A stretch of DNA of 6,690 nt from Gammaproteobacteria bacterium (GTDB lineage Bacteria; Pseudomonadota; Gammaproteobacteria; UBA9214). The notes under the pieces were generated by a model. That model made no database searches, was not told the origin of the DNA, and saw only the letters and a program-made list of their open reading frames with translations. Of the stretch, positions 1-4,694 are shown in pieces. Numbering within the stretch: the first letter of the stretch is position 1; each line of letters begins with the position of its first letter. Location: NCBI GenBank assembly GCA_029864225.1, contig JAOTTU010000108.1, forward strand, positions 1 through 6,690. The letters run 5' to 3'. The translations under genes and the position numbers were made by a program.

Positions 1-53
1 ATATAAGCATTTTCTGCATCATCGGGCACTAATAAGGTTCCTGACACCTTTTC
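1..53. repeat. Partial inverted-repeat element, copy 1 (right part only)
   Basis: This is the right-hand part of a short repeat element whose left arm lies outside the window. Bases 19-52 are identical over 34 bp, in the same orientation, to 1959-1992. Weaker similarity continues to the left, where TATAA at 2-6 matches 1942-1946 and TTTCT at 11-15 matches 1951-1955. The arm at 31-53 contains GTTCCTGACACCTTTT. It ends 9 bp from the stop codon of the minus-strand gene at 62, so it probably serves as that operon's 3' hairpin or terminator. The element resembles REP/MITE-type repeats mobilised in trans. No transposase for it is present here. Confidence 0.75.
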
Positions 54-61
54 TTTTCATG

Positions 62-1114
62 TCAGGTCCCGCCATCGATCAACTCGCGTATCGTGCCCTT
101 GAGCCGGGTCTCAGTAGCCTCAAAGTTCCCCTTCACCCAGTGTCGATACTGGTAGGCGAGCTGTTCCTTGGTCTGTTGCCGCTGGTCGTCGATCGCCGCG
201 CGGATCTTGCCCTCCAGGGACTCTCGATGCAGGTACTCATCGGCCTCGATCACTACTTTGTCAGTGGCCACCCATGCCGCCGCGCCGGCAATAATCGCAG
301 CCACCGGTGCACAGATCCAGGCAGCTGGACCGCACAGGAAGCCGGCCGCCGCCCCGCCGGCGGCGGCGCCGCCGAGTCCCGTTGCCTTCACCGCCGTCTT
401 GGTGGCGAGCTTGGCAGCAAGCTTCGTACCGACGGTCTTGGAGACCATTGCGGCCACCGCAGTGGCACCCACCACAGCACCGGCGCCTTTGAGCATCAGC
501 TCACCGCTACCAAAACGCTTGACCGCATCCTCGATGGTCAGGGTCACCACACCAGACAGGCTGTCCATTTCATTATCTTCAAGCGCCATACGGTCCTGCA
601 GCCGTTGATTCAACCGGGTAAAGAGACCGGCTAGAATCGCATCCCCTTCCCTGCCAATTGCAGTGATGGCAATTTCCCGGTGTCGCTCAAAGTCGGCCTC
701 GGTGAACAGGATGCGTTGCAAATCACTGCCGATCCGGTCGGACAGCGCGGCTGCGAGTTCTGTGTACTCGCCCACCACCGAGTAGTGAAAGTCGAGGAAT
801 GCGGGAATACGAGCATAGACGGGCTCGAATGCCGTGTCGATATGCGTGGATATCCGCTGTTCAATGTTGAGAAGGGACGCATCAAGGTCAGGTTGCATCT
901 CGGCAAAGACCTCCGGCAGCAGTGGCAGCAACATCCTGGCAGGCGACCCAGCGTCCATTACCCGATCCTGCTGGTCCTGCGACAGTTGTGCGACCTTGAT
1001 CTGGGCGTAGGTGTATAGCAGTGCAAGCACCACGATCGTCGCCCAGAAAAGCACCCAGAAAAGGGTGCGCGGGGTCAGCTCTCGAGAGGAGCTGCCCGTC
1101 ATGGCCTGGCTCAT
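62..1114 (-). CDS. Hypothetical membrane-anchored protein with Gly/Ala-rich hydrophobic segment
   Basis: I do not recognise the family of this 350-aa protein. The start at 1114 is chosen because its ATG overlaps the upstream stop as ATGA and follows an AGGGGAAGC ribosome-binding sequence. The reading frame stays open 52 codons further upstream, but that part lies wholly inside the upstream gene. Residues 17-39 form one clear transmembrane helix after a short polar N-terminus. Residues 40-200 are polar, probably helical and rich in acidic and Gln residues. Residues 206-225 are hydrophobic, and residues 245-285 form a long Gly/Ala stretch (GGAAAGGAAAGFL, then GPAAWICAPVAAIIAGAAAWVA) with glycine-zipper-like spacing and two Cys. 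The last 60 residues are charged and amphipathic. The layout would suit a membrane-inserting hairpin, but no activity can be assigned. It is translationally coupled to the polytopic protein upstream, which suggests a shared complex. Confidence 0.85.
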   Translation of the reverse strand: MSQAMTGSSSRELTPRTLFWVLFWATIVVLALLYTYAQIKVAQLSQDQQDRVMDAGSPARMLLPLLPEVFAEMQPDLDASLLNIEQRISTHIDTAFEPVYARIPAFLDFHYSVVGEYTELAAALSDRIGSDLQRILFTEADFERHREIAITAIGREGDAILAGLFTRLNQRLQDRMALEDNEMDSLSGVVTLTIEDAVKRFGSGELMLKGAGAVVGATAVAAMVSKTVGTKLAAKLATKTAVKATGLGGAAAGGAAAGFLCGPAAWICAPVAAIIAGAAAWVATDKVVIEADEYLHRESLEGKIRAAIDDQRQQTKEQLAYQYRHWVKGNFEATETRLKGTIRELIDGGT

Positions 1115-1896
1115 GCTTCCCCTGCCTTGCGGTGAGCGTAGTAAACCAGCTGCACGCAAAATCTGCTGTAGGCCCAGAGGGTCAGTGTGCCGCTCACCAG
1201 AAACGCAATCCAGGCGACCCAGCGCACACGCTCGTCCTCGATCGCCCGGGTGACCTTCAGGGTAAACCACCAGGAAAAGGCCTCGCTCTCCTGGCCTAGC
1301 CGTGCCAGCCGGTCAACCACCGGGCACGCGGAAGAAACAGACACCGATGCCGCTTCAAGCGACGGCCCGAGCTGTAAAGACTGATCCAGATAATCCGGCG
1401 GAGATTGCTGCAACTGGATAGACAGCAACGCAACGACCATCACCGGCACGTTGACCGCAACGGTCCAGTGGCGAGCAAACAGTGCCCGAAACCCGCGATT
1501 GACCCGTAACACATTGGTGGCGGCCCGATGGAAGATGAAATAGAGCGCCGTGATAGCCAACGAATCCAGCGCCAGCAAGGCCAGTACCTCGAAGTCCCAG
1601 GACGGGATGCTTGCCATCAGGACCGCCGTGAATGCCGAGGAGATTACTAGCGCGATCAGGGTGATCAGGGTCGCGCTACTCACCAGGCGGTGCAGCGCTG
1701 AGCCTTGGCTGAACCAGCAGTCGGCCAAACAACGTCGACGCCGCAGCGCCCCCTCGCGAATGGCCAGCATCAGCACGATCATCACAACCGCCGGCAGCGC
1801 CAGGGACCAGCAAGCGGTGGTATAAATCAACGACCACAGCAGCAGTATCGCCGGCCCGGTGACGGTCGCGGCGACGAGTGCGACGACGTTAAGCAT
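1111..1896 (-). CDS. Hypothetical polytopic membrane protein
   Basis: This 261-aa protein is the first gene of a two-gene operon, and I do not recognise its family. The ATG at 1896 is preceded five bases upstream by GGAG, a good ribosome-binding site. Hydrophobic segments lie near residues 5-27, 30-46, 73-95, 103-121, 146-162 and 226-245, giving about six membrane passes. A basic RRRR patch at 52-55 probably lies on the cytoplasmic side by the positive-inside rule. Residues 163-222 form the only sizeable soluble loop and contain one Cys (191) and many Ser. No transporter or enzyme signature is visible. Its TGA overlaps the ATG of the next gene by four bases, so the two products are very likely made together. 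Any promoter must lie within or beyond the repeat element at 1918-1992, and I see no convincing -35/-10 pair. Confidence 0.85.
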   Translation of the reverse strand: MLNVVALVAATVTGPAILLLWSLIYTTACWSLALPAVVMIVLMLAIREGALRRRRCLADCWFSQGSALHRLVSSATLITLIALVISSAFTAVLMASIPSWDFEVLALLALDSLAITALYFIFHRAATNVLRVNRGFRALFARHWTVAVNVPVMVVALLSIQLQQSPPDYLDQSLQLGPSLEAASVSVSSACPVVDRLARLGQESEAFSWWFTLKVTRAIEDERVRWVAWIAFLVSGTLTLWAYSRFCVQLVYYAHRKAGEA

Positions 1897-1917
1897 TTTG
1901 ACTCCGTGTTCGAGGGG

Positions 1918-1992
1918 AAAAGGTGTCAGGAACTTTATTGGTATAACCTATTTCTACTTCATCGGGCACTAATAAGGTTCCTGACACCTTTT
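1918..1992. repeat. Inverted-repeat element, copy 2 (complete)
   Basis: This is a complete 75-bp element with arms at 1918-1939 and 1971-1992 that are complementary over about 22 bp with one mismatch. Each arm is itself nearly palindromic: AAAAGGT, a seven-base GTCAGGA loop, then ACCTTTT. The centre (1940-1970) includes ATCGGGCACT, shared with copy 1. It lies 21 bp upstream of the start of the membrane-protein operon, so the operon's promoter would have to be inside it or read through it. The nested hairpin structure is typical of REPIN or REP-derived MITE elements dispersed by RAYT-type transposases. That assignment is inferred from structure, not from a match. Confidence 0.85.
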
Positions 1993-2064
1993 TCACTACC
2001 CTTGTTGTTGATTTCACGCCGAAAAGCGACATGGCTGCGTAGCCTTGGCCGAGGATAACGGATT

Positions 2065-2100
2065 TGTAGGTGCTTGTCTTACCTACATTTGTATTAGGTA
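2065..2100. promoter_or_regulatory. Candidate operator: three regularly spaced alternating half-sites
   Basis: TAGGT (2067-2071), ACCTA (2081-2085) and TAGGT (2095-2099) alternate in orientation, with exactly nine bases between each pair. The first pair extends to the 7-bp inverted repeat TGTAGGT/ACCTACA, and the second to TACCTA/TAGGTA. The site lies upstream of hicAB, whose antitoxin carries a ribbon-helix-helix domain. RHH repressors commonly bind arrays of inverted half-sites. Operator function is an inference. As RNA, the site could instead form a small hairpin in the leader. Confidence 0.4.
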
Positions 2101-2161
2101 TGGGCTGACAGCAACGACTTCGACACCCACTACCATGGCCTGGAATCCAATCGGATCCGCA

Positions 2162-2189
2162 TTGACAGAGTGTGTATCGTGTGTATTAC
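2162..2189 (+). promoter_or_regulatory. Candidate sigma-70 promoter over the hicA start
   Basis: There is a perfect -35 hexamer, TTGACA, at 2162-2167. After a 16-bp spacer comes TATTAC at 2184-2189, which matches four of six bases of TATAAT. Transcription would begin near 2196, inside or after the first codons of the HicA domain. Such a transcript would lack the toxin's start signals but carry all of hicB. Escherichia coli hicAB is known to use a second promoter that selectively yields HicB, so the arrangement is plausible. The -10 match is only moderate. Confidence 0.35.
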
Positions 2190-2380
2190 TGCATAGCAAG
2201 GCGGTCATCAAGCGAATGGAAGCCGATGGCTGGGTGCTGGTGCATACCAAGGGTTCGCATTTTCAGTACCGCCACCCTGACAAGCCTGGCCGGGTGACCG
2301 TACCGCACCCGAAGAAAGATTTCCCGGCAGGTACATTGCGCGCTATTTATCGCCAGGCAGGCTGGCGTTGGGGCTCATGA
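2162..2380 (+). CDS. hicA: HicA family mRNA interferase toxin
   Basis: This is the toxin of a type II toxin-antitoxin pair. HicA proteins are small double-stranded-RNA-binding-fold ribonucleases that cleave mRNA and are neutralised by HicB. From the chosen TTG the product is 72 aa. The HicA signature is clear: SKAVIKRMEADGW, then KGSHFQY with the catalytic His at residue 33, then GRVTVPHPKKDFPAGTLRAIYRQAGW. The start is uncertain. TTG at 2162, six bases after GGA, is the nearest conventional start codon that keeps the whole domain. Family alignment would instead place the start at the CTG at 2189. ATG 2135 and TTG 2045 give long non-conserved extensions, and ATG 2216 would remove the first helix. 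One base separates its TGA from the hicB ATG. A mutated original start codon, and so a weakly expressed or silenced toxin, is possible. Confidence 0.85.
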   Translation: MTECVSCVLLHSKAVIKRMEADGWVLVHTKGSHFQYRHPDKPGRVTVPHPKKDFPAGTLRAIYRQAGWRWGS

Positions 2381-2381
2381 C

Positions 2382-2789
2382 ATGCACTACCCGGTGGTTA
2401 TTCATAAGGACAAAACCTCCGATTACGGCGTGACCGTACCGGACCTGCCGGGGTGTTTCTCGGCCGGTTCAACCATGGAAGAGACCTTGACCAATGTTGT
2501 CGAGGCGATCGAATGTCATCTCGAAGGGATGCTGTTCGATGGCGATTCCATTCCGGAGGCGCAACCGATTGAGGTGCATCAGCGCGACAAAGCCTATGCG
2601 GCTGGTACCTGGGCGCTGGTGAATGTGGACCTTTCCAAACTGGCGAGCAAGGCGAAGCGGATTAATATCACCCTGCCGGAGCGGGTATTGGCGTTGGTGG
2701 ATGAGCAGGCCAGGCGCGAAGGTGAAAGTCGGTCGGGGTTACTGGCGCGTGCTGTGCTGGATTACATCGGACGGAACAAGGTGGATTGA
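2382..2789 (+). CDS. hicB: HicB family antitoxin with ribbon-helix-helix domain
   Basis: This 135-aa antitoxin pairs with the HicA toxin immediately upstream. Residues 1-80 form the HicB partial RNase H-like fold, with the family pattern YGVTVPDLPGCFSAG followed by EALTNVVEAIECHLEGML-type helix residues. This half binds and blocks HicA. Residues 92-130 (RINITLPERVLALVDEQA, then RSGLLARAVLDYI) form a ribbon-helix-helix DNA-binding domain, so the protein is expected to repress its own operon. The ATG lies one base after the hicA stop, and only a weak GGGG upstream could serve as a ribosome site, which points to translational coupling. Length and domain order are normal for the family, with no sign of damage. 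The last codons overlap one copy of a GGTGGATT repeat. Confidence 0.93.
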   Translation: MHYPVVIHKDKTSDYGVTVPDLPGCFSAGSTMEETLTNVVEAIECHLEGMLFDGDSIPEAQPIEVHQRDKAYAAGTWALVNVDLSKLASKAKRINITLPERVLALVDEQARREGESRSGLLARAVLDYIGRNKVD

Positions 2790-2840
2790 CGGGTGGATTG
2801 GGAAACTGGGATCTGACCCCGGTTATTAATAAATCCACCT
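2779..2840. repeat. Inverted repeat after hicB, enclosing a REP-like core
   Basis: AGGTGGATT at 2779-2787 and its complement AATCCACCT at 2832-2840 form a 9-bp inverted repeat. A second direct copy, GGTGGATT, sits at 2792-2799. Between them, 2807-2822 reads on the minus strand as CCGGGGTCAGATCCCA, a short imperfect hairpin that resembles other dispersed repeats in such genomes. The structure begins within the last codons of hicB and could end the hicAB transcript, but no U-run follows. Confidence 0.45.
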
Positions 2841-2859
2841 GTAGGAGATTCTATGGCCA

Positions 2860-3114
2860 TTAAGCAATAGGGATTGGCTGTTTGAGGTAGACGTCGTAGC
2901 CAAGCGCCAGCGCCTCTTCGACCACGATCAGGTGATAATGTGAAGTGGGTTCAATGGCGATTTGCACGCTGCCATGCAAGGACTGGAGCCATAGCTTGAG
3001 GCTGTCTTTCTGGTTAGGCAGCGTCACGATCTTGGCTGTATGCCAATCGCACACTACACATTCGTCTTTGGCCACATCAATACCGAGGGTGATTTCTGAC
3101 ACGCGTTTTGCCAC
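2860..3114 (-). pseudogene. IS110-family transposase, N-terminal remnant
   Basis: This is an 84-codon remnant of a transposase that is normally about 320-340 aa. The DEDD (RuvC-like) domain of IS110 enzymes is visible in part: ITLGIDVAKDE carries the first catalytic Asp (residue 13), and QIAIEPTSHYH carries the catalytic Glu (residue 55). Similarity stops after GYDVYL, and the frame ends at a TAA seven codons later. The last two acidic residues and the whole C-terminal serine domain are absent, so the protein cannot transpose. The GTG at 3114 is chosen because GGAG lies six bases upstream, although the frame is open back to a GTG at 3156. The missing part is not found in the flanking sequence in other frames, so a deletion rather than a simple frameshift is likely. 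An internal deletion that joined the 5' end to the element's far end is an alternative. Confidence 0.85.
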
Positions 3115-3215
3115 AATAATCTCCGCAACTTGTTGGTTGTGAAGCCGGGAACTCACCCACGCAAGCTTTGTATCAATTGGCTGTGAGGCAGCTAGATTCC
3201 TAATAGGCGTTCTGT

Positions 3216-3308
3216 GGTGAGGGGACGGGGATGATTACTCCTGCGGTCTGTACCCTAAGGTCAGAAGCGTCTAGTCAGTCCCTCCCATCCCGGCACCTTC
3301 AATCATCC
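3216..3308 (-). ncRNA. Structured non-coding region, possible IS110 bridge-RNA remnant
   Basis: In the IS110 subgroup the non-coding end upstream of the transposase encodes a bridge RNA on the same strand. Here the stretch upstream of the transposase remnant can fold. GGTG (3216-3219) pairs with CACC (3294-3297), and GGGATG (3228-3233) with CATCCC (3286-3291). An inner hairpin, TCTG-T-ACC/GGT-CAGA, lies at 3247-3265 with a CTAA loop. A competing 8-bp pairing joins GGATGATT (3229-3236) to AATCATCC (3301-3308). No guide loops can be assigned, and the pairing is moderate, so this is a hypothesis based mainly on position. The rest of 3115-3330 holds nothing else I can identify. Confidence 0.25.
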
Positions 3309-3330
3309 TGATATCCGGCAATGAGTACCA

Positions 3331-3394
3331 TACAAGCGCCTCGCAGGCGCGATTGAAAAACACCCCATCGCGGTCAGGAAACCGCTCCTACAAG
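3331..3394. repeat. REP doublet in inverted orientation (REPIN)
   Basis: Two REP-type hairpins face each other. On the minus strand, 3329-3354 reads ATCGCGCC, a loop, then GGCGCTTGTATG, with a 6-bp stem GCGCCT/AGGCGC at 3336-3341 and 3345-3350. On the plus strand, 3367-3394 reads ATCGCGGT, loop CAGGAA, then ACCGCTCCTACAAG, with stem GCGGT/ACCGC at 3370-3374 and 3381-3385. The shared ATCGCG head and CGCT tail, together with the short A/C-rich spacer, match the Pseudomonas-style REPIN arrangement. Such repeats are dispersed by RAYT transposases and often affect mRNA ends. The remaining bases to 3483 contain no other gene or clear promoter. Confidence 0.7.
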
Positions 3395-3483
3395 TCAATA
3401 GACCGGTTGCAGGCCTGGAGACCATGGACATGGGTACCGGGGATGGTCAAGAATGAAATCCTGACGATTTACGGGAATCCATC

Positions 3484-4536
3484 ATGACCTTGTTGTTTGT
3501 CTACCTGGCCATCGCCATCGGTGTTTCATTTCTCTGCTCGGTGCTCGAGGCCGTGCTGTTGTCGGTGACGCCCAGCTTTGCCGAAAAAACCATGTCAGAC
3601 CGGCCGCGTGCCGGTGGCGTGCTGAACGGGGTCAAGGAACGTCTTGATGAATCGCTCTCCAGTATCCTCATCCTCAACACCTTTGCCCACACCATGGGTG
3701 CTGCCGGGGTCGGTTCGCAGGCCTTGCAGGTGTTCGGTGAAAAATGGGAAACCCTGATTGCGGTGCTGCTGACGCTCGCCATCCTGTATTTCTCCGAGAT
3801 CATTCCGAAAACCCTGGGTGCGACCTTCTGGCGGCAACTGGCGATACCGTCGGCATTCGTGATTGGCTGGATGGTGAAGCTGGTCTACCCGCTGGTGTGG
3901 CTTTCCACGCGCCTGACCAGGCTGTTCAGTCACGACAGGGGGGAAGAAATCACCCGCGAGGAAATCATCGCACTGGCCTCGCTGGGGCTCAGGGACGGCA
4001 CCCTGATATCCCAGGAGAATGAATACCTGGCGAATGTCCTGAAGCTGCGCGAAATACGCACCGAGGAGGTGCTGACACCGCGCAGCGTCGTGCACATGCT
4101 GCAGGAAGACATGACGGTCACGGAGGCACTGGACCTGAACGATACCCGCAAGTTCACCCGTATGCCCATCTATGGCGAGGGCTTCGATGATATCAAGGGC
4201 AAGGTCATTCGCGCGGACCTGTTCGAGGCCGAACGCGCCGGGCAGGGTTCGGAACCGATCAAAAACCTTGCCAAGAAGATTATGCGGGTGTCCGAGAAAC
4301 TGCCGGTCCAGCAGTTGATCGATCTGTTCATCAGAAACCGCGTGCACCTGGTGCTGGTAGAAGACGAGTTCGGCCAGACGGCGGGTATTGTGACGCTGGA
4401 GGATGCCATCGAGACCATGCTGGGTCGCGAAATCCTCGATGAACGCGATACCGTGGAAGACATGCAGGCCCTCGCGAGAGGGAAGTACCGGCAGCGGCTG
4501 CGCGCGCAAAAACAGGAACAGGACCTGGAGAAGTAG
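3484..4536 (+). CDS. CNNM transmembrane domain / CBS-pair protein (CorC-like, putative Mg2+ transport)
   Basis: This is a 350-aa inner-membrane protein of the CNNM/CorC (DUF21, 'hemolysin-like') family. Bacterial members such as CorC act in Mg2+ export, and that role is inferred here. The ATG at 3484 follows GGGA by eight bases. Residues 1-150 form the CNNM domain, with hydrophobic segments near 3-23, 58-80, 88-110 and 119-145. Family motifs include LEAVLLSVTPS, the NTFAHTMGAAGVG stretch and SEIIPKTLG at 104-112. Residues 151-190 form the acidic helical linker (EEITREEIIALA). Two CBS modules follow at about 195-250 and 258-312, the second with the characteristic GIVTLEDAIETMLG. CBS pairs bind adenine nucleotides and regulate transport. 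The C-terminal transporter-associated (CorC_HlyC) domain of longer homologues is absent and the tail is basic, which is normal for the short subgroup. The gene stands alone and converges on the mscS-like gene. Confidence 0.93.
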   Translation: MTLLFVYLAIAIGVSFLCSVLEAVLLSVTPSFAEKTMSDRPRAGGVLNGVKERLDESLSSILILNTFAHTMGAAGVGSQALQVFGEKWETLIAVLLTLAILYFSEIIPKTLGATFWRQLAIPSAFVIGWMVKLVYPLVWLSTRLTRLFSHDRGEEITREEIIALASLGLRDGTLISQENEYLANVLKLREIRTEEVLTPRSVVHMLQEDMTVTEALDLNDTRKFTRMPIYGEGFDDIKGKVIRADLFEAERAGQGSEPIKNLAKKIMRVSEKLPVQQLIDLFIRNRVHLVLVEDEFGQTAGIVTLEDAIETMLGREILDERDTVEDMQALARGKYRQRLRAQKQEQDLEK

Positions 4537-4594
4537 GAAGGGTTACCGGCGTCAGAGTTGTCTATCGCGCCCGCGGGGTGCTCTACAGGGGATA

Positions 4595-4672
4595 AAAAGG
4601 TGTCAGGAACCTTTCTTTCAGATCATATAATCGGTAATCGCACCATCGTAATAAAGATTCCTGACACCTTTT
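4595..4672. repeat. Inverted-repeat element, copy 3, between convergent genes
   Basis: This 78-bp member of the same family as 1-53 and 1918-1992 has arms at 4595-4614 and 4653-4672 that match over 20 bp with one G-U-compatible difference. The centre has diverged, but CATCG and TAATAA before the right arm are still recognisable. It lies 58 bp after the CNNM stop and 22 bp after the mscS-like stop on the other strand. Either transcript would form a stem of about 20 bp ending in U residues, so it could act as a two-way terminator. The right edge carries a tandem 10-bp duplication (4664-4683). Confidence 0.85.
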
Positions 4673-4694
4673 CACACCTTTTCAACGGCCCTGG

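Noticed and set aside
59..634. Plus-strand open frame of 191 codons
   Set aside because: It is antisense to the 350-aa membrane protein, has low-complexity Arg/Pro-rich parts and shows no domain. The minus-strand frame has coherent hydrophobic segments and operon signals.
1115..1270. A 52-residue N-terminal extension of the minus-strand 350-aa protein
   Set aside because: It lies entirely inside the upstream gene and is polar and basic. The internal ATG at 1114 has a good ribosome-binding site and an ATGA overlap.
1918..1992. Promoter of the two-gene operon inside the repeat
   Set aside because: TATACC on the minus strand resembles a -10 box, but no acceptable -35 is found at 16-18 bp spacing, so it is not called.
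2045..2161. A 39-residue N-terminal extension of HicA from TTG 2045
   Set aside because: The residues do not look like any HicA. The DNA contains the operator-like array, and no ribosome-binding site suits this start.
3595..4509. Minus-strand open frame of 304 codons
   Set aside because: It is the shadow of the CNNM/CBS gene, whose product is clearly homologous to a known family. The antisense product is His/Gln/Arg-rich without a domain.
4537..4594. A separate intrinsic terminator right after the CNNM gene
   Set aside because: CCCGCGGG at about 4570-4577 is too short to form a loop and has no U-run. The repeat element downstream is the better candidate.
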